This document shows positions 20,490-31,903 of a stretch of DNA of 64,000 bases, piece after piece. Position numbers and translations under genes: made by a program. This DNA comes from Taudactylus pleione (lineage: Eukaryota > Chordata > Amphibia > Anura > Myobatrachidae). Each line of letters begins with the position of its first letter. The stretch's first letter is position 1. The stretch is taken from assembly GCA_031769625.1 (NCBI GenBank), contig JAUIMM010000088.1, positions 5,595,501 through 5,659,500 on the forward strand. The letters run 5' to 3'. Below the pieces are notes generated by a model. That model was not told the DNA's origin, made no database searches, and saw only the letters and a list, made by a program, of their open reading frames with translations.

Positions 20490-23400
20490 ATGGAGGACAG
20501 TCACATGACCGGAGAGCAGGATCCACACACCAGTCTTGTAGCTGCCAGCAGCAGTCATGATGACGATGCAAGGCCGTCAACGTCATCTATGAAGGCCGAT
20601 GTACCAGGGCTTAAGTCAGGCTAAAAAAAAATCAACTTTTACCGTGTTAAAGCAAAAAAAAATTAATGCTAAGTCAGCTTTAGAGAAACCAAAAATTGGA
20701 AATATGCCATTCACTACACAAAGTGGCAAGGAAAGGATAAGGCATTGGCCTGAATATATGACTGATGGTTCTAGTGATAATCTAAGCCCTCTGCTTGTAG
20801 TAGAGGTACAATAAAATTACAATTGTTAAGACGAATAAGACACCGGAACCAACTGTGTGCTTGAAGAAATCAGAAATCCTTGAGGAGAGTCTAAGTGTGC
20901 CCGCGGTTGCCATGTGTAAGCCTGACTTTACTAATACTGTACTTGAAGAGGATCCTCCTTCCACCATTTGTGTGTCTTCTGACTTAGAAATCGGGGATGC
21001 TTCTATGGAATTGCACGAGGAGGATATTTATGTAGTTGGCGATAACAACAAGGATGATGAGGATGTTGCTGATGATGATGAGGATGTTGATGGTGAGGAT
21101 GTTTGTGTAAAAACTGTAAATCAGGCAACAGTTGTTGCCCTTGGTGGGAAAAATACCATTGTTGCCATGTCTGGGCAAAGGACCAAAAAATCCACTTCTC
21201 ATGTGTGGAATTATTTCGACCCAAATCCGTACAACCTTTGCCAAGACATTTGTAATCATTGCCAAATAACAGTGAGTAGAGGTAGGGACCAAAACCATCT
21301 TGGAACCTCCTCCCTGTTACGTCACTTGAAGCGCTTTCATCAAATCGGAAAGGGTACACAAACTTTGGGAACAAAAAAACCAACAACAATCAGTCCAATG
21401 TCACCAAGCTGCTCCCTTCTATCTGGATCCAAGTACCTGCAATATCCACCACCAACAGCTGCATCATCATCGACATCCTCATTTGTGATTGGAAGTAGTC
21501 CTGCATCCAATATCATAAGGATTGACTCCTCTCCTATCTGTTGTTCCTCAGAAGGATCCTTGAGTGTTATGCCTGCTGCTGCTATAAGTGGATCTTCATC
21601 CCAGAAGGGGACCAGGAAGAAGACTACTTTTAGTAGTTCAAGAAGTTCAACAAAACAATTGACTATCACACAATCCCTTGCATTGGCGAACAAGTATGAC
21701 AGCAAACAGCCAGCTGCACAGCGGATTACTGACGCCATAACAGCTATGCTGGTATTAGATGTGCGTTCAGTGTCTGCCATTAATGCAGTGGGTTTTACCC
21801 AGTTAATGGAGGTCCTGTGTCCACACTTCAATGTGCCTTCTAGATTCCACTTCTCTAGAATAGCAATTCCCAATATGTACAAGGGCATTAAAAAAATCTT
21901 ATTAATGTCCTCCGAATTGCCGTTGTGCCCACTGTCCACTTAACCACAGATATGTGGACAATTGGGACAGGGCAAACTAAAGATTATATGACTATGACAG
22001 CCCACTGGGTAGGTGTATTACCTACAACTATGCAAACAGCAGCAGCAGCATCTAACAAATGCCAGCTCATTCAGAGGCAGTCTACTCTGTGCATCACTGG
22101 TTTCACTAAGAGGCATACCGCTGAGAACCTCTTAGAGAAACTCAGGGAAATCATTGCAAAATGGCTTACCCACTTGGACTTTCCTCAGGATTTGTGATTT
22201 CTGACAAAGCCAGCAATATTGTGAGAGCATTACATGTGGGCGAATTCGATTACATCCCATGTTTTGCTCACACAATTAATATGGTGGTGTAACATTTTTG
22301 AAAAAATGAAAGGGGCGTGCAGGAGATGCTCTTGGTGGCACAAAAGATTTCTGGACATTTTCGACATCAGCAATTGCATGTTGAAGATTGCAGCACCAGC
22401 AAGAACTGTTGAATTTGCCCTGCCATCAGCTGAAGCAAGAGGTAGTAACTAGGTGGAATTCTACCCTCTATATGCTTCAGCGGAGGATGGAGGAGATGGA
22501 GGAGCAGAAAACAGCCATCCAAGGTTACACTGTGGCCTATGGCATAGGGAGAGGAGCGGGAATGCACCTTAGTCAAGCGCAGTGGAGAATCATTTCCGCG
22601 TTGTGCAAGGTTTTCAAACCCTTTGAACTTGACACACGTGAAGTTAGTTCAGACACTGCCAGCTTGAGTCAGGGCATTCCCCTCATCAGACTTTTGCAAA
22701 AGCAGCTGGGGAAACTGAAGGAGGAGCTGAAACGGAGTGGTTCCACTAAGTATGTGGGACTTGTAGATCAAGCCCTTCATTCACTTTGACAGAATCCAAG
22801 GGTTGTCAATCTCTTGAAATCAGATCACTATATTTTGGCGACCATACTTGATCCTAGGTTTAAGTCATACTTTGTGTCTTTCTTTTCGATGGACATAAAT
22901 CTGAAAAGATGCAAAGAGCTGGTAGTGAAAAACTTGTCAGCTCAAGTGGACTCCTCCTTCAGTTTCTACAGCTGCCAGGAAAAAACGAAATTTTCCTAAA
23001 AGACCCACTGCTGGTGGTGATGCAGATCAGTCAGAAAAATCCAATGACATCTGGTTGAGTCTGAAAGAACTGCCTACAATGAGTGACATGTCTACCATGA
23101 CTTTGTCTGATATGGTCATCATTCAGAGAATGGTGGATGACTATTTTAGGGATAGCATCCAAATAGGCATGTCAGACAGTCTGTTTCACTACTGGTAGGA
23201 AAAAAGGCAATTTGGAGTCCTTTACACAAACTGGCTTTGCTGTACTTAAGTTGCCCACCCTCCAGTGTGTTCTCTGAAAGACAGAAAATATACACTTGAG
23301 CGCTCCTCCTCTGAAGTAAATAATCCCAATTAATTAAAAGACAGTTCAAAAAAGTCCAAATTATCTCTGCAAAAATTATTCTTGTTAGTACATTTTCCTC

Positions 23401-24235
23401 CAATGAAAAAATTAAGTAAACACGACAATGTCCTTTTTCAACACACTAGTATATAACCCCTTCAGTGTCAAACAGCACCTCCAAACAAATCAAAACTTGG
23501 GATCTCCCATAGTGAAGTATTGTAAATTTATTTCACATAAATATCAAGGTAAATAAAAATGGCAGCATACCACAATCAACCTTTTCAGAAAGGCACAGTG
23601 TAGAAGCAATAAGGGTTTTTTTGCTTCCCTAAAAGCAGTTCACCTTTCCCTGTTAGGTGACAGGTCTCTTCAAAGGTTCTAGGTAATGGCAAGCTCCCAC
23701 AGGTGACCGGTGTGGAATATGTAGTAGTTGTAGGACACACACCAATCAATCATCTAAAACAGAAGAAATTTGTTCTAATACTACAAAACATACATTTAAA
23801 ATAAATGAATTTATTACATGCAACACCACTAATTGCGCATACATGATTGAATGCACTTGTGGGCTGCGATACGTAGGGAGAACAAGTAAAAAATTAAAAA
23901 TAACATGGAATAGGGTCCATTACCTGTGATCCCGCAGGATGAATCTACACCATGGAAGGGTGACATATAACATTTTACTCTTTATTTATTCATTAAAAGA
24001 TAGAGTGCTTGTACGCTGATAGAGGTTACTTCCCCAAAATGTGGAAAAGATGATGTTCATCAAAATTAATTACAAATTCCACGAGGAAGACCTTTACCAG
24101 CACTTAAGTCCAAAAAATACAGAAGCGTCTGACTCTGTAATGGTGGATCCAGCGGGGACGAATTCATATTGTGTGAAGAAGAGGAGGATGCACACACTGA
24201 TGAGGATGACGATGATGACATCTAATGTATTGTAA
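20490..24235 (+). pseudogene. BED-finger hAT transposase, copy 2
   Basis: Best preserved transposase of the window. The start at 20490 (MEDSHMTG) matches the start of copy 3. The region to 20820 has several stops. A 362-residue frame (20855-21943) carries an acidic tract (residues 54-83) and an intact BED finger with ligands C133, C136, H157 and H162. After a frame break near 21925 follow TTDMWT (first catalytic Asp region), then in another frame SDKASN with CFAHTIN (22190-22285, second catalytic region and the CxxH motif), TRWNSTLYML (22450-22480), LDPRFK (22850) and a dimerisation-domain end (PPSSVFSER, 23257-23280). The last piece, LLPQNVEKMMFIK, lies after the insertion (24026-24070). At least five stops or frame breaks make it inactive. 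Confidence 0.88.
23287..24000 (+). mobile_element. Penelope-like element fragment inside hAT copy 2
   Basis: The insertion separates the hAT dimerisation motif from its C-terminal piece. At about 23800-23920 the plus strand encodes FITCNTTNCAYMIECTCGL then RYVGRTSKKLK, the Cys-rich entry and GIY-YIG core (here L-R-Y-V-G) of Penelope-like retroelement endonucleases. The reverse transcriptase part is absent, as expected for a truncated insertion. The sequence upstream (23287-23780) is AT-rich and non-coding; its boundaries are approximate. Confidence 0.75.
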
Positions 24236-24236
24236 A

Positions 24237-24357
24237 TAGGGATGTGCAGGCTCGGATAGGTTCCAGTGTGCACGTTGAGTTTGGATTTTTCCCTCCAAAA
24301 AAACGGAACTCAGAAAGAGGCAAAACGTCATCTTACATGGAAGAAAATCATCATTCC
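24237..24357. mobile_element. Single arm of a foldback hAT MITE
   Basis: Starts TAGGGATGTGCAGGCTCGGA and is closely similar to the left arm of the complete element at 62306-62561, through the CTCCAAAAAAACGGAACTC and AGGCAAAACGTCATC blocks. It breaks off where the centre would begin (CATCATTCCTGGAC), so only one arm remains. Confidence 0.85.
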
Positions 24358-24650
24358 TGGACATTCCAACTGGTTGGAATGAAAATCTGGTAACGTATGG
24401 GAGTTACTGATGATCAGCAATTTGCTCTTAAATGCCAGAAAACAGATGAAAATGGTCATCAGACAAGTTTGTTAAATGTTTGATCTAAACAATTTGTTCA
24501 AACAACAGTTTTTGTCCATTTTCCAGCGTTTGGGAGCAAATTGCTGATTGTCATTTGCTTTCATACCTTACCAGATTTTCATTCCAACCAATCAACTAGT
24601 TGGATGGTTGGACAGAAAATTTTTACGTGTGTATGCAGCTTTAGACTGAC
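24358..24650. mobile_element. Palindromic hAT-like MITE
   Basis: GGTTGGAATGAAAATCTGGT on the left pairs with ACCAGATTTTCATTCCAACC on the right (about 24582), and ATCAGCAATTTGCTC pairs with GAGCAAATTGCTGAT. The right end TACGTGTGTATGCAGCTTTA resembles that of the MITE at 9783. The left end is missing, replaced by the foldback arm at 24237. Confidence 0.7.
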
Positions 24651-24689
24651 AACACATCAGTGTCCAGCACATAAACGTATTCTGGCATT

Positions 24690-24900
24690 GATGAAGATGT
24701 GGTTTTGTTTAACAATATTACCACCAGCCTTACAATAATATGAAGTGATATTTAGCTTTGACACTTTGCTTGATATTTGATTAAATTGTCTATGAAATAT
24801 TCTTTTTGTTGTATAGACTGAGGCAGATGGCTGGGGTTCCAGCTGATCATCACAGAAGTGGACAGTCTCATGGGAACTTCTCTAAAATCACATTGTCTTC
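24690..24900. repeat. Dispersed repeat also present around 58075-58730
   Basis: The GATGTGGTTTTGTTTAACAA and TTGATATTTGATTAAATTG...CTATGAAATATTCT segments, then GGCAGATGGCTGGGGTTCCAG, match 58080-58100 and 58572-58690. At the second site the repeat is split by the telomere-like element. Confidence 0.65.
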
Positions 24901-26819
24901 ATTTCTTATGATAATAATGCTCATACAATGGATAACATTCAGATTGTTTGGTATTTTGCCACACTTGGTTTGTAGTATATTTTAGGCATTAAAGGAGATA
25001 AAAAGCAAAAATGCTGAAATCATTTTGCAATTTTAAAAGTTAGTCGCAGTTTAAATGGATACTGTATGACAGCTAAGGACCTCTCAGTGATGCAGGATGC
25101 CTTTCTTACACCTTCAGCTCTCTTCTCTGCCCACATGTGTCACCTTTCTCTGCCTCCATCACAGTCCATGGCTTTACCAGCTACTTCAAAGACAACATCA
25201 GAGCAATTGGACCTGCACATGCCACACATCTTCAGATAAACCTCATTCCACCTGCTGTATATTCGACCCTATAACTGAGGACTAACGGGCTAATCCCAGA
25301 TTGGGAGCAAAGAAAAAAAGATTCAGCCCTGTCGCAATGCAAGGGATGCAAATACATCTTTAATCTGCATCACCTGCAGTGATACATGGTTTTGCCAGAG
25401 TGCAACATTATTTGCTTGCTTTGCTTTGCTCCCAACTCTAAATCAGCCTCTAGATCTCTGCAATCAGACTTCCAACTCCAACATTCCACTATAAATGCCC
25501 CACAAAATGGTGATTGAAGTGGTTACAGCAAAGTCTCCATACTCCTCTGCCTGCTGCCTTCAAAAATGTTAATCACACAATTGTCCTGCACAATCTTTGC
25601 AATTGTCCTGCACAATCTTTGATCCACTGGGCTTCATGATATAGTTCTATCTTCGTTCACTTCCTACCCATCCAATCACCTCTTCAGTGCCTCTACCTCA
25701 AACACATCCTCATCTCTGCTCCTTCTTGCTGTTGGATCCCACAAGGCTCTGATTTTAGCATTCTGCTTTCCAACGGTATACCTCTTAGTTTGGTTACTCA
25801 GTTTGCTCATTCATACATCCGTACAATCTCTATGTGTAACCCTCTCTCCTGTACCTTATAAAGAGAGCCTAGGTTACCAGATACTATACTTTACAATATA
25901 TGTGCCTCCACCTAGGCTGGGGTTATAGGGCTAGCCTAAGAATGCCCTGTTTGAGTTATAAGGTGTAATATGATGAATTTAATGTGACATTTAATTCATA
26001 CAATACTGGTGCATTAACACTTTACTATAATGAATTGACCACCTGTTACTTTTCTCCACAGGCTTCCCTCAATGACGCTCTTCTAATTCCTAGAAGTAAG
26101 TATTACACATTGATTATAGTAGGTTAACACTTTGTATTTACATATGTCATAAATTCAGAGGAAAAACATATTGATACAAGATTCACTACATATATAACAC
26201 CAATTTTACTTTTATATGCAAAAAAAATTCCTTTTACACTAATATAAACTATTATAAAGTTTAATACCTTTACACATACAGTATTTTAGTCTCTGCCTAT
26301 GAAGTTCATTAATGTAGCAGATAAAGGTCCTTAATATGTCCAGAACCACCTGAGCATAAATCCTAGTATCACTTGGCAGCGCAAAAGGAAGTTCAAAGTC
26401 CATTAAAGTTCAACACAAACATCCTTAGTAATATTTCTTCAAATATACTGTATATCCATATACACTGACAAATTTAGAAGAATTACATATGTCAGTAGAG
26501 GTTAGCCAGTGCTATATATACAGCTAAATGATGCTGTCTTTCTTTCTTATATAAGCTGGCTGAGAGCCAAAAGCATTCCTGAAGTGATTCTTCCTCAAAC
26601 TACCTTTTCCTCTCCCGAATCCTTTATAAATGATAATGTAAGACCAATAATTAGCTTCTGTCTCCATAGAATGACTGCATTAGTCTTATAGTCTTTTCCT
26701 TTCCTTTCCCTGTTAGTCTGAAATTCAGTGTCCACAGTATGGGTGTCAGCTTCTATACTATATATATTTCTCTCTGAGTTCAGAGCAATTAGTGGACTAC
26801 TGTGGCTACTTAATGCTGC
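24901..26819. other. Long stretch without recognised features
   Basis: AT-rich DNA with a few C/T-rich runs and a 22-bp direct duplication built on CAATTGTCCTGCACAATCTT (about 25579-25620). The short frames at 25097 and 26509 have no domain. No element termini were recognised. Confidence 0.5.
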
Positions 26820-27260
26820 TTGCAGGGCAGTGTTTCTCACACTGCCCGGAGCTTATTGCTCAGCCGCAGCACAGCCCTTACCTTTGCGGTGCGGGTGGGT
26901 GCGTGTGCCTGTGGCTGGGTCGGGAGTCCGTGTCGGGACAGAGGCAGTGGCAGAGGAGTCTCCTCTGAGGAGACAGAGATCGGGATGGGTCCTCCGGGTC
27001 CAGGAGTCTACGCGGCAGAGGCTGGGCACCAACGGGTCATTCATTGCCTCGTCAGATCTTTCCTGCTACAGGAAAGATCTGTCGGAATCGTCCACGATCT
27101 GGTGGCATCAGTTTGTATGCCTGAATTATATGTAGTTTGGATCTGCATTATGATGCTGCATGCACGGATCAGGGATATCTGTGATAGATGCATCAAGACA
27201 AAGATGTCTGCACGGACCAGTGAGATCCGTGCGGCAAGCACCTGTGATAAAAGACACAGA
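26820..27260. repeat. GC-rich block with short hairpins
   Basis: Hairpins include GTCTCCTCTGAGGAGAC (about 26958-26974), AGATCTTTCCTG/CAGGAAAGATCT (27054-27080) and CACGGACCAGTGAGATCCGTG (about 27212-27232). Two overlapping plus-strand frames (26728-27135 and 26820-27263) cross it but encode no known domain. A transposable element of the hairpin-chain type is more likely than an exon. Confidence 0.4.
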
Positions 27261-27349
27261 TGAGGGACAGATTAGTGAGATCCATCCATGCCTCTGTTAA
27301 AAAAAATGTAAACAAAGTAAAAAAACAAAAAATGTCTTGCCCCCTTCCC

Positions 27350-27625
27350 CAAAGCACAACCGGCCCCAGGCTTTTCACAACCGGTCCGGGATGTGCTAAA
27401 TACAAGGGACAAATGACGCAGGGGTCCCCTGTATTTAGCACAACCAGCACCAGACTTTTCCAAGCCAGCCCTGGTTGTCAAAATACAGGGCACAAAAGAC
27501 GTAGCGGTCCCCTGTATTTAGCACAACCAGCACTGGGCTCAGTCGAGCCGGTCCTGGTTCTGGAAATACAGGGGACAAAAAGCATAGGGGTCCCCTGTAT
27601 TATCCATAACCAGCTCTGGACCCTT
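27350..27625. repeat. 83-bp tandem repeat, about three units
   Basis: Units begin CCCCTGTATTTAGCACAACC, contain CCTGGTTnTnnAAATACAGG and end in AGGGGT or AGCGGT. Each unit can form a hairpin through CCCCTGTATTT and AAATACAGGG. The sequence to 28050 (GGTCCCAGCA, CATGCTGGTACTTGGAGAAC) looks like the body of the same dispersed repeat; a similar GGAGAACC...GGGCCTGCTG segment occurs at 37795-37845. Confidence 0.7.
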
Positions 27626-28049
27626 TCTAGCGGAGGAGTAATTGCACAGCCAGGGGAATCCTTTCACTGGGTTCCCTGGCCAAAGCATTACCGCTGACCG
27701 ATAGTCAGCCCAGGCTGGGAATCCCTGGGGAGTTGGGGACCCCCCCAATAAAGGAGTCCCCCTCTCCAGGGCACCCCAGGCATAGGCTGATAGCCCAGGG
27801 CTATCCCCGGGACCCCTGGAGTGTTGGGTGCCGGGTTGATTTATGTAAAAATGTGGTGCATTTGAAAGAATTAAAATATTGCCTTTTGCAGAAGAACTAC
27901 AGGTCCCAGCAATCCTCCCCCACATGCTGGTACTTGGAGAACCAGAAGTACCAGCATGCAGGGCATTATGGGCCTGCTGGTACCTGTAGTTCACCTGCAA
28001 AAATGCAAACTTTAAAAATGACAAGACACACCTTGAAAGTAAAAATTTA

Positions 28050-28195
28050 TTAAAACATACATGCACACATACATGTACACTCACTATCTCGCATACTCCC
28101 CTATGTATCCCTGAAGCCAATCACGTCCCCTTCTCCAAGTAGATAATCCACGGGTACCTGTAAAAAAAATTCCATTCTCACCTCACCTCCTATGC
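28050..28195. other. Short interval without features
   Basis: An A-rich tail (AAATTTATTAAAACATAC near 28045) may be the end of the dispersed repeat to the left. Nothing else was recognised. Confidence 0.35.
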
Positions 28196-28450
28196 GTGGA
28201 TCAGTGAGTGCAGCAGAGTGCAGACAGACTGTTGGAGGCAGGGGGTGGAGCCAAATACTGGTCAGCCGGAGCTTTAGAGTTGAGTGACAAGCAGACTGCA
28301 GGAGGCAGGGCTAAACAGTGGCCAATTGGAGCCTGCAGACAGAGTGAGTGACAGACTGTGGGACGCAGGGGGTGGAGCTACACGCAAGCCAGCCAGAGCC
28401 TGGAGAAAGTGACAGACTATCTGGTGGGGGTGGAGCCAAACGTCGCACTC
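28196..28450. repeat. Imperfect tandem repeat of roughly 60-70 bp
   Basis: Four diverged units share AGTGACAGACTG, GGAGGCAGGGGGTGGAGC and a CCAGCCGGAGC-like motif. No coding role is supported. Confidence 0.6.
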
Positions 28451-29546
28451 ATGGACGGAGGTGAGTACTTGTCAAGGAGGGGAGAAAGAGCATAGCAGAG
28501 TGGAGGACTAAAGTGCGCCGACGGCCAGGTTTAAAAATAGCACTAATTTACTAACTGGCTGCGGCAACAGGGGAGTGGGTTGGCGGGCCCCTAGAAGCTG
28601 TGGGCCCTTGGGCATCTGCCCAACAAGCTCATGCATAAAGGGGCGCACTTATGAGGTGGTGGCCACAGTTGGTCCTAAACTCCCATATCCTTTCATATTG
28701 GGACAAAATTTCCCCAGATTTGCTGAGCTCTTAAAGGAACCACAGAAACAACGCCACTGTAAAGTCTTCAAAGTCCTACCTTTACCAGCGCGTTTCGTCA
28801 ACATGGACCCCTAGATACACCCCTGTTTAGAAGAAGAATTATGTAGCAGTAACTCAGGTGCAGGTGATTGCAGTAGACACCAGATTAACTGCTACAATAC
28901 ATGAGAGAAGAGAATGTCTGAACATCACAGCAGCACCATGGTATCACAAAGGTACTGCAAGTGAACCAATACAATGGCATGACAATCTTGGTGATGTATC
29001 TGTACATCTGGCTGTGTGTACAGGTGACCCATCGAACAACTGTACACTTGCTACAGGATACTGACAACTCAACTGGCTGTGCAAATTTAAATGCCTGCCC
29101 AGTGATGATGTCAGTACAGACACATCGAGCGTCAGATTGGTTACTGTGTTTTGGCTTACAAATCAGGCACTCAGTCTGCGGTTCCCTAGGTTGGCAGACA
29201 AGTCACTCAACCCTAGACCATCAAAAGCTATCATGTACCCCAATTCCTTAGCTACCACCTCCCTTTAAGTCTCACTCATCATCAGCAACACCAATGCAAC
29301 TTCACCCACCTCCCAAGTATACTGATTTGGGGTCACACGTGACTCTGCTTTTTGCTCAACTTTACAGTTAGAGGCTCTCTAGCAATTCTGTCGCTTTCAC
29401 CTTTCAAATTTTCCCATAATGCTACCAAAACTCTCATCACCTCTCGTCTTAGCCACTGTTCTCCTATAACTATTTAGCCTCATTCAAACCCAATATATTA
29501 CATCTGAAAGTAGCGAGGATGTTGATGCATATATAGTGCTATAAGT
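28451..29546. other. Non-coding stretch with a possible element end
   Basis: CCCCTAGATACACCCCTG near 28810 is the complement of the left end of the element at 5560, so 28500-28826 may be a partial relative. 28830-29538 shows no domain or repeat structure. Confidence 0.4.
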
Positions 29547-30267
29547 TAGGGATGAGCGGGTTCGGATTTCTGAAATCCGAACCCCCCCGAGCCCCCCCGA
29601 TCCGAGTCGGGAACCGAGACCGGCTCGGGTTTTCCCGCCTGACTCGGAACTGAAATCGAGGCAAAACATCATCATCCCGCCTTCCGGATCTCGCGGTTTT
29701 TGGATTCCATAAAAGGTCCCCGTGTTGTCACCATTTCTCACTCCGGCTGTGGACAGTGAAGAGGGAGGGTGGGAGCTAGGGCTGGCTGGGCTGTGTTGTG
29801 CTGCTGTTGTCCATAGGGGCTGGCTGGGCTGTGTTGTGCTGCTGTCATAGGGGCTGGCTGGGCTGTGTTGTGCGGTCAGTTGTCCATAAGGGCTGTGTCC
29901 ACTCCAAAGTCTATAGGGGCTGGCTGGACTGTGTTGTGCAGTGTCCCATAAAGGCTGTAGTCCTAAAGGGGTGCTGTAGTGTTCTCCAGGGGGTGATCTG
30001 TCCATCTGGGGTGCTCCCCCAAAGTGCTCTCCAACGAAAAATAAAAAACATTTTTATCTGTGTTTGTGAATTGTGTGCACTGTAGCTGCATGTGCATCAA
30101 CAAAGTAGCGCCAAGCGTGCACCTGTGTCATAAATCAAGGGCTGGCTGGCTTGTCCATTAAAGGGTGCTGCAACCTCCAAAGTGCACTCCAAAAAAAAAT
30201 TATTTTTTTTTCTGTGTTTGTGAATTGTGTGCGCAGCAGCCGCATGTGCATCAACAAAGTAGCGCCA

Positions 30268-30440
30268 AGCATGCGCCGGACACAGACTGTCACTCACCAT
30301 CAACAGCACGCCCCCTTTGGTGCTCGCCGGGTCTCGCGCATGCGCACGACGGAGCAGCCTCCGTCGTGCGCATGCACATTTGGGAAACATTGACCCGCTT
30401 GCGAGCGCTCAGCGCTCACGAGCGGGTCTGAATGAGACCC
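30268..30440 (-). mobile_element. Truncated hairpin-chain element in the hAT leader
   Basis: Holds the AGCACGCCCCCTTTGGTG, GCGCACGACGGAG/CTCCGTCGTGCGC and CGCTTGCGAGCGCTC segments and the end CTGAATGAGACCCA. It is inverted relative to 31168-31705 and keeps only about 170 bases. The intact end adjoins the same position of the array unit (GTGTGCGCTG) as the larger insertion. Confidence 0.75.
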
Positions 30441-31167
30441 AGTGTGCGCTGTAGCCGCACATGCATCAACAAAGTAGCGCCAAGCGTGTGCCTGTGTCAT
30501 AAATCAAGGGCCGGCTGGCTTGACCGTTAAAGGGTGGTGTAACACCCAAGGTGCACTCCAAACAAAATAAAAAAAATATTTTCTGTGTTTGTGAACTGTG
30601 TGCACTGTGGCTGCACGTGCATCAACAAAGGATGAGCGTCAAGCGTGCACCTGTGTCCCATAAGTAAAGGGCTGGCTGGCTGATCTCTTAAAGGGTGGTG
30701 TAACCCCCAAAGTGCACTCCAAACAAAATAAAAAAATATTTTCTGTGTTTGTGAATTGTGTGCACTGTGGCTGCACATGCATCAACTAAGGAGCAGCGCC
30801 AAGCGCGTGCCTGTATCCCATAAGTAAAGGGCCGGCTGGCTCATCTCTTAAAGGGTGGTGTAACCCCCAAAGTGCACTCCAACAAAAATTAAAAATTCTT
30901 ATTTTCTGTGTTGTGAATTGTGTGCACTGTGGTTGCACGTGCATCAAAAAAGGAGCAGTGCCAAGCGTGCGCCTGTGTCTTAAGTCTGTTAAACTTTGTG
31001 AATTGTTAAATGTCTGTTAACATTTTGTTCTGTGTTTGTGAATTGTGTGCACTGTGCGTGCATCTTCAAAGCAGCAGCGCCAAGCCTGCATCTGTCCGTA
31101 TAACCCCCAAAGTGGGCTCCACAAAAAATAAAAAATTCTTCTTTTTTTTCTGTCTTTGTGAATTGTG

Positions 31168-31705
31168 GGTCTCATTCAGACCCTCTCGCGAGCACTGAGC
31201 ACTCGCCAGCGGGTCGATGTTTCCCAAATGCACATGCGCACGACGGAGGCTGCACCGTCGTGCGCATGCGCGAGACCCGGTGAGCGACAGGGAAACCGTC
31301 GCTCAGGGTCTCGCACCAAAGGGGGCGTGCTGTCGATGGTGATTGACAGCATGCCCCCTTTGGTGGGCGTGCCGGGGGCGTGGCTGCCCAGACGGAGGCG
31401 TTCCCATGGGAACGCCTACCATCTGGGTCTGGCCTCACTGACATCACTAGTGATGTCAGTTGGAGTGCTTTTGGCTCTGATAGAGCCAAAAGTACTCCGG
31501 GCTTGCGGCAGACGAGACCCTACCACAAGGGTCTTGTCGCAAGATGGTCTTGACCATCGCGACCATCTTTTTGGCTGCTCACATAAGCTGTGGGTGGTCA
31601 CCCACAGCTATGCGAGCAGCCAGGAGTCCGCTCCAATTTGAGCTAGGACGGCCCTGATTCAGAGCGAGCGCTCTTGTCAGAGCGTCCGGCTCTGAATCAG
31701 GCCCA
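31168..31705 (+). mobile_element. Hairpin-chain element, copy C (538 bp)
   Basis: Inserted in a leader unit between GAATTGTG and TGCACTG, leaving a GTG duplication (31165-31167 and 31706-31708). About ten hairpins follow each other, including GCGCACGACGG/CCGTCGTGCGC, GAGCGAC/GTCGCTC, AAAGGGGGCGTGCTGTC with its complement, GGCGTTCCCATGGGAACGCC, CTGACATCACTAGTGATGTCAG, GAGTnCTTTTGGCTCT with its complement, GACCATCGCGACCATC, AGCTGTGGGTGGTCACCCAC-type, and CTGATTCAG/CTGAATCAG near the right end. It contains the hairpins of copies A and B together, so it may be closest to the ancestral form. Confidence 0.85.
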
Positions 31706-31903
31706 GTGTGCACTGTGGCTGCACGTGCATCAACAAAGGAGCAGCGCCAAGCGTGTGCCTGTGTACCATAAGTAAAGAGCCGGGTGGCTCATTTCTTAAA
31801 GGGTGGTGTAACCCACAAAGTGCACTAGTCTCCAACAAAAATAAAAAAACAATTTCTGTGTTTGTGTGCGCCTTAGCCGCACTTATATATCAATATAACA
31901 TAA

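Larger units (their letters stand above)
19594..24236 (+). mobile_element. BED-hAT element, copy 2
   Basis: 5' tip TAGAGATGAGCGGGTTCTGA at 19594, then a leader with CCATAGGGGCTGGCTGGCTG-type units (19870-20050), coding remnants (20490-24235) and an abrupt stop where a foldback arm begins at 24237. A matching 3' tip (CCGGTGCACATCCCTA) is absent, so the 3' end is lost. The left flank is AT microsatellite. The element is interrupted from about 23287 to 24000 by a Penelope-like fragment. Confidence 0.8.
30010..31880 (+). repeat. Roughly 160-bp tandem array in the hAT leader
   Basis: About eight units marked by TCTGTGTTTGTGAATTGTG (30056, 30210, 30581, 30740, 30904, 31029, 31150, 31853), then TGCACTGTGGCTGCACGTGC, ATCAACAAAGGAGCAGCGCC, AAGGGCTGGCTGGCT and CCCAAAGTGCACTCC. 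Two units are broken by hairpin-chain element sequence. The array stops just before the transposase start at 31904. Confidence 0.85.

Noticed and set aside
26728..27263. Overlapping frames in a GC-rich block that might be a first exon
   Set aside because: No recognisable domain, no convincing splice context, and several short hairpins typical of the repeats here. A transcript search would be decisive.
27539..28120. 193-codon minus-strand frame
   Set aside because: It overlaps the 83-bp tandem repeat and a dispersed repeat; no domain.
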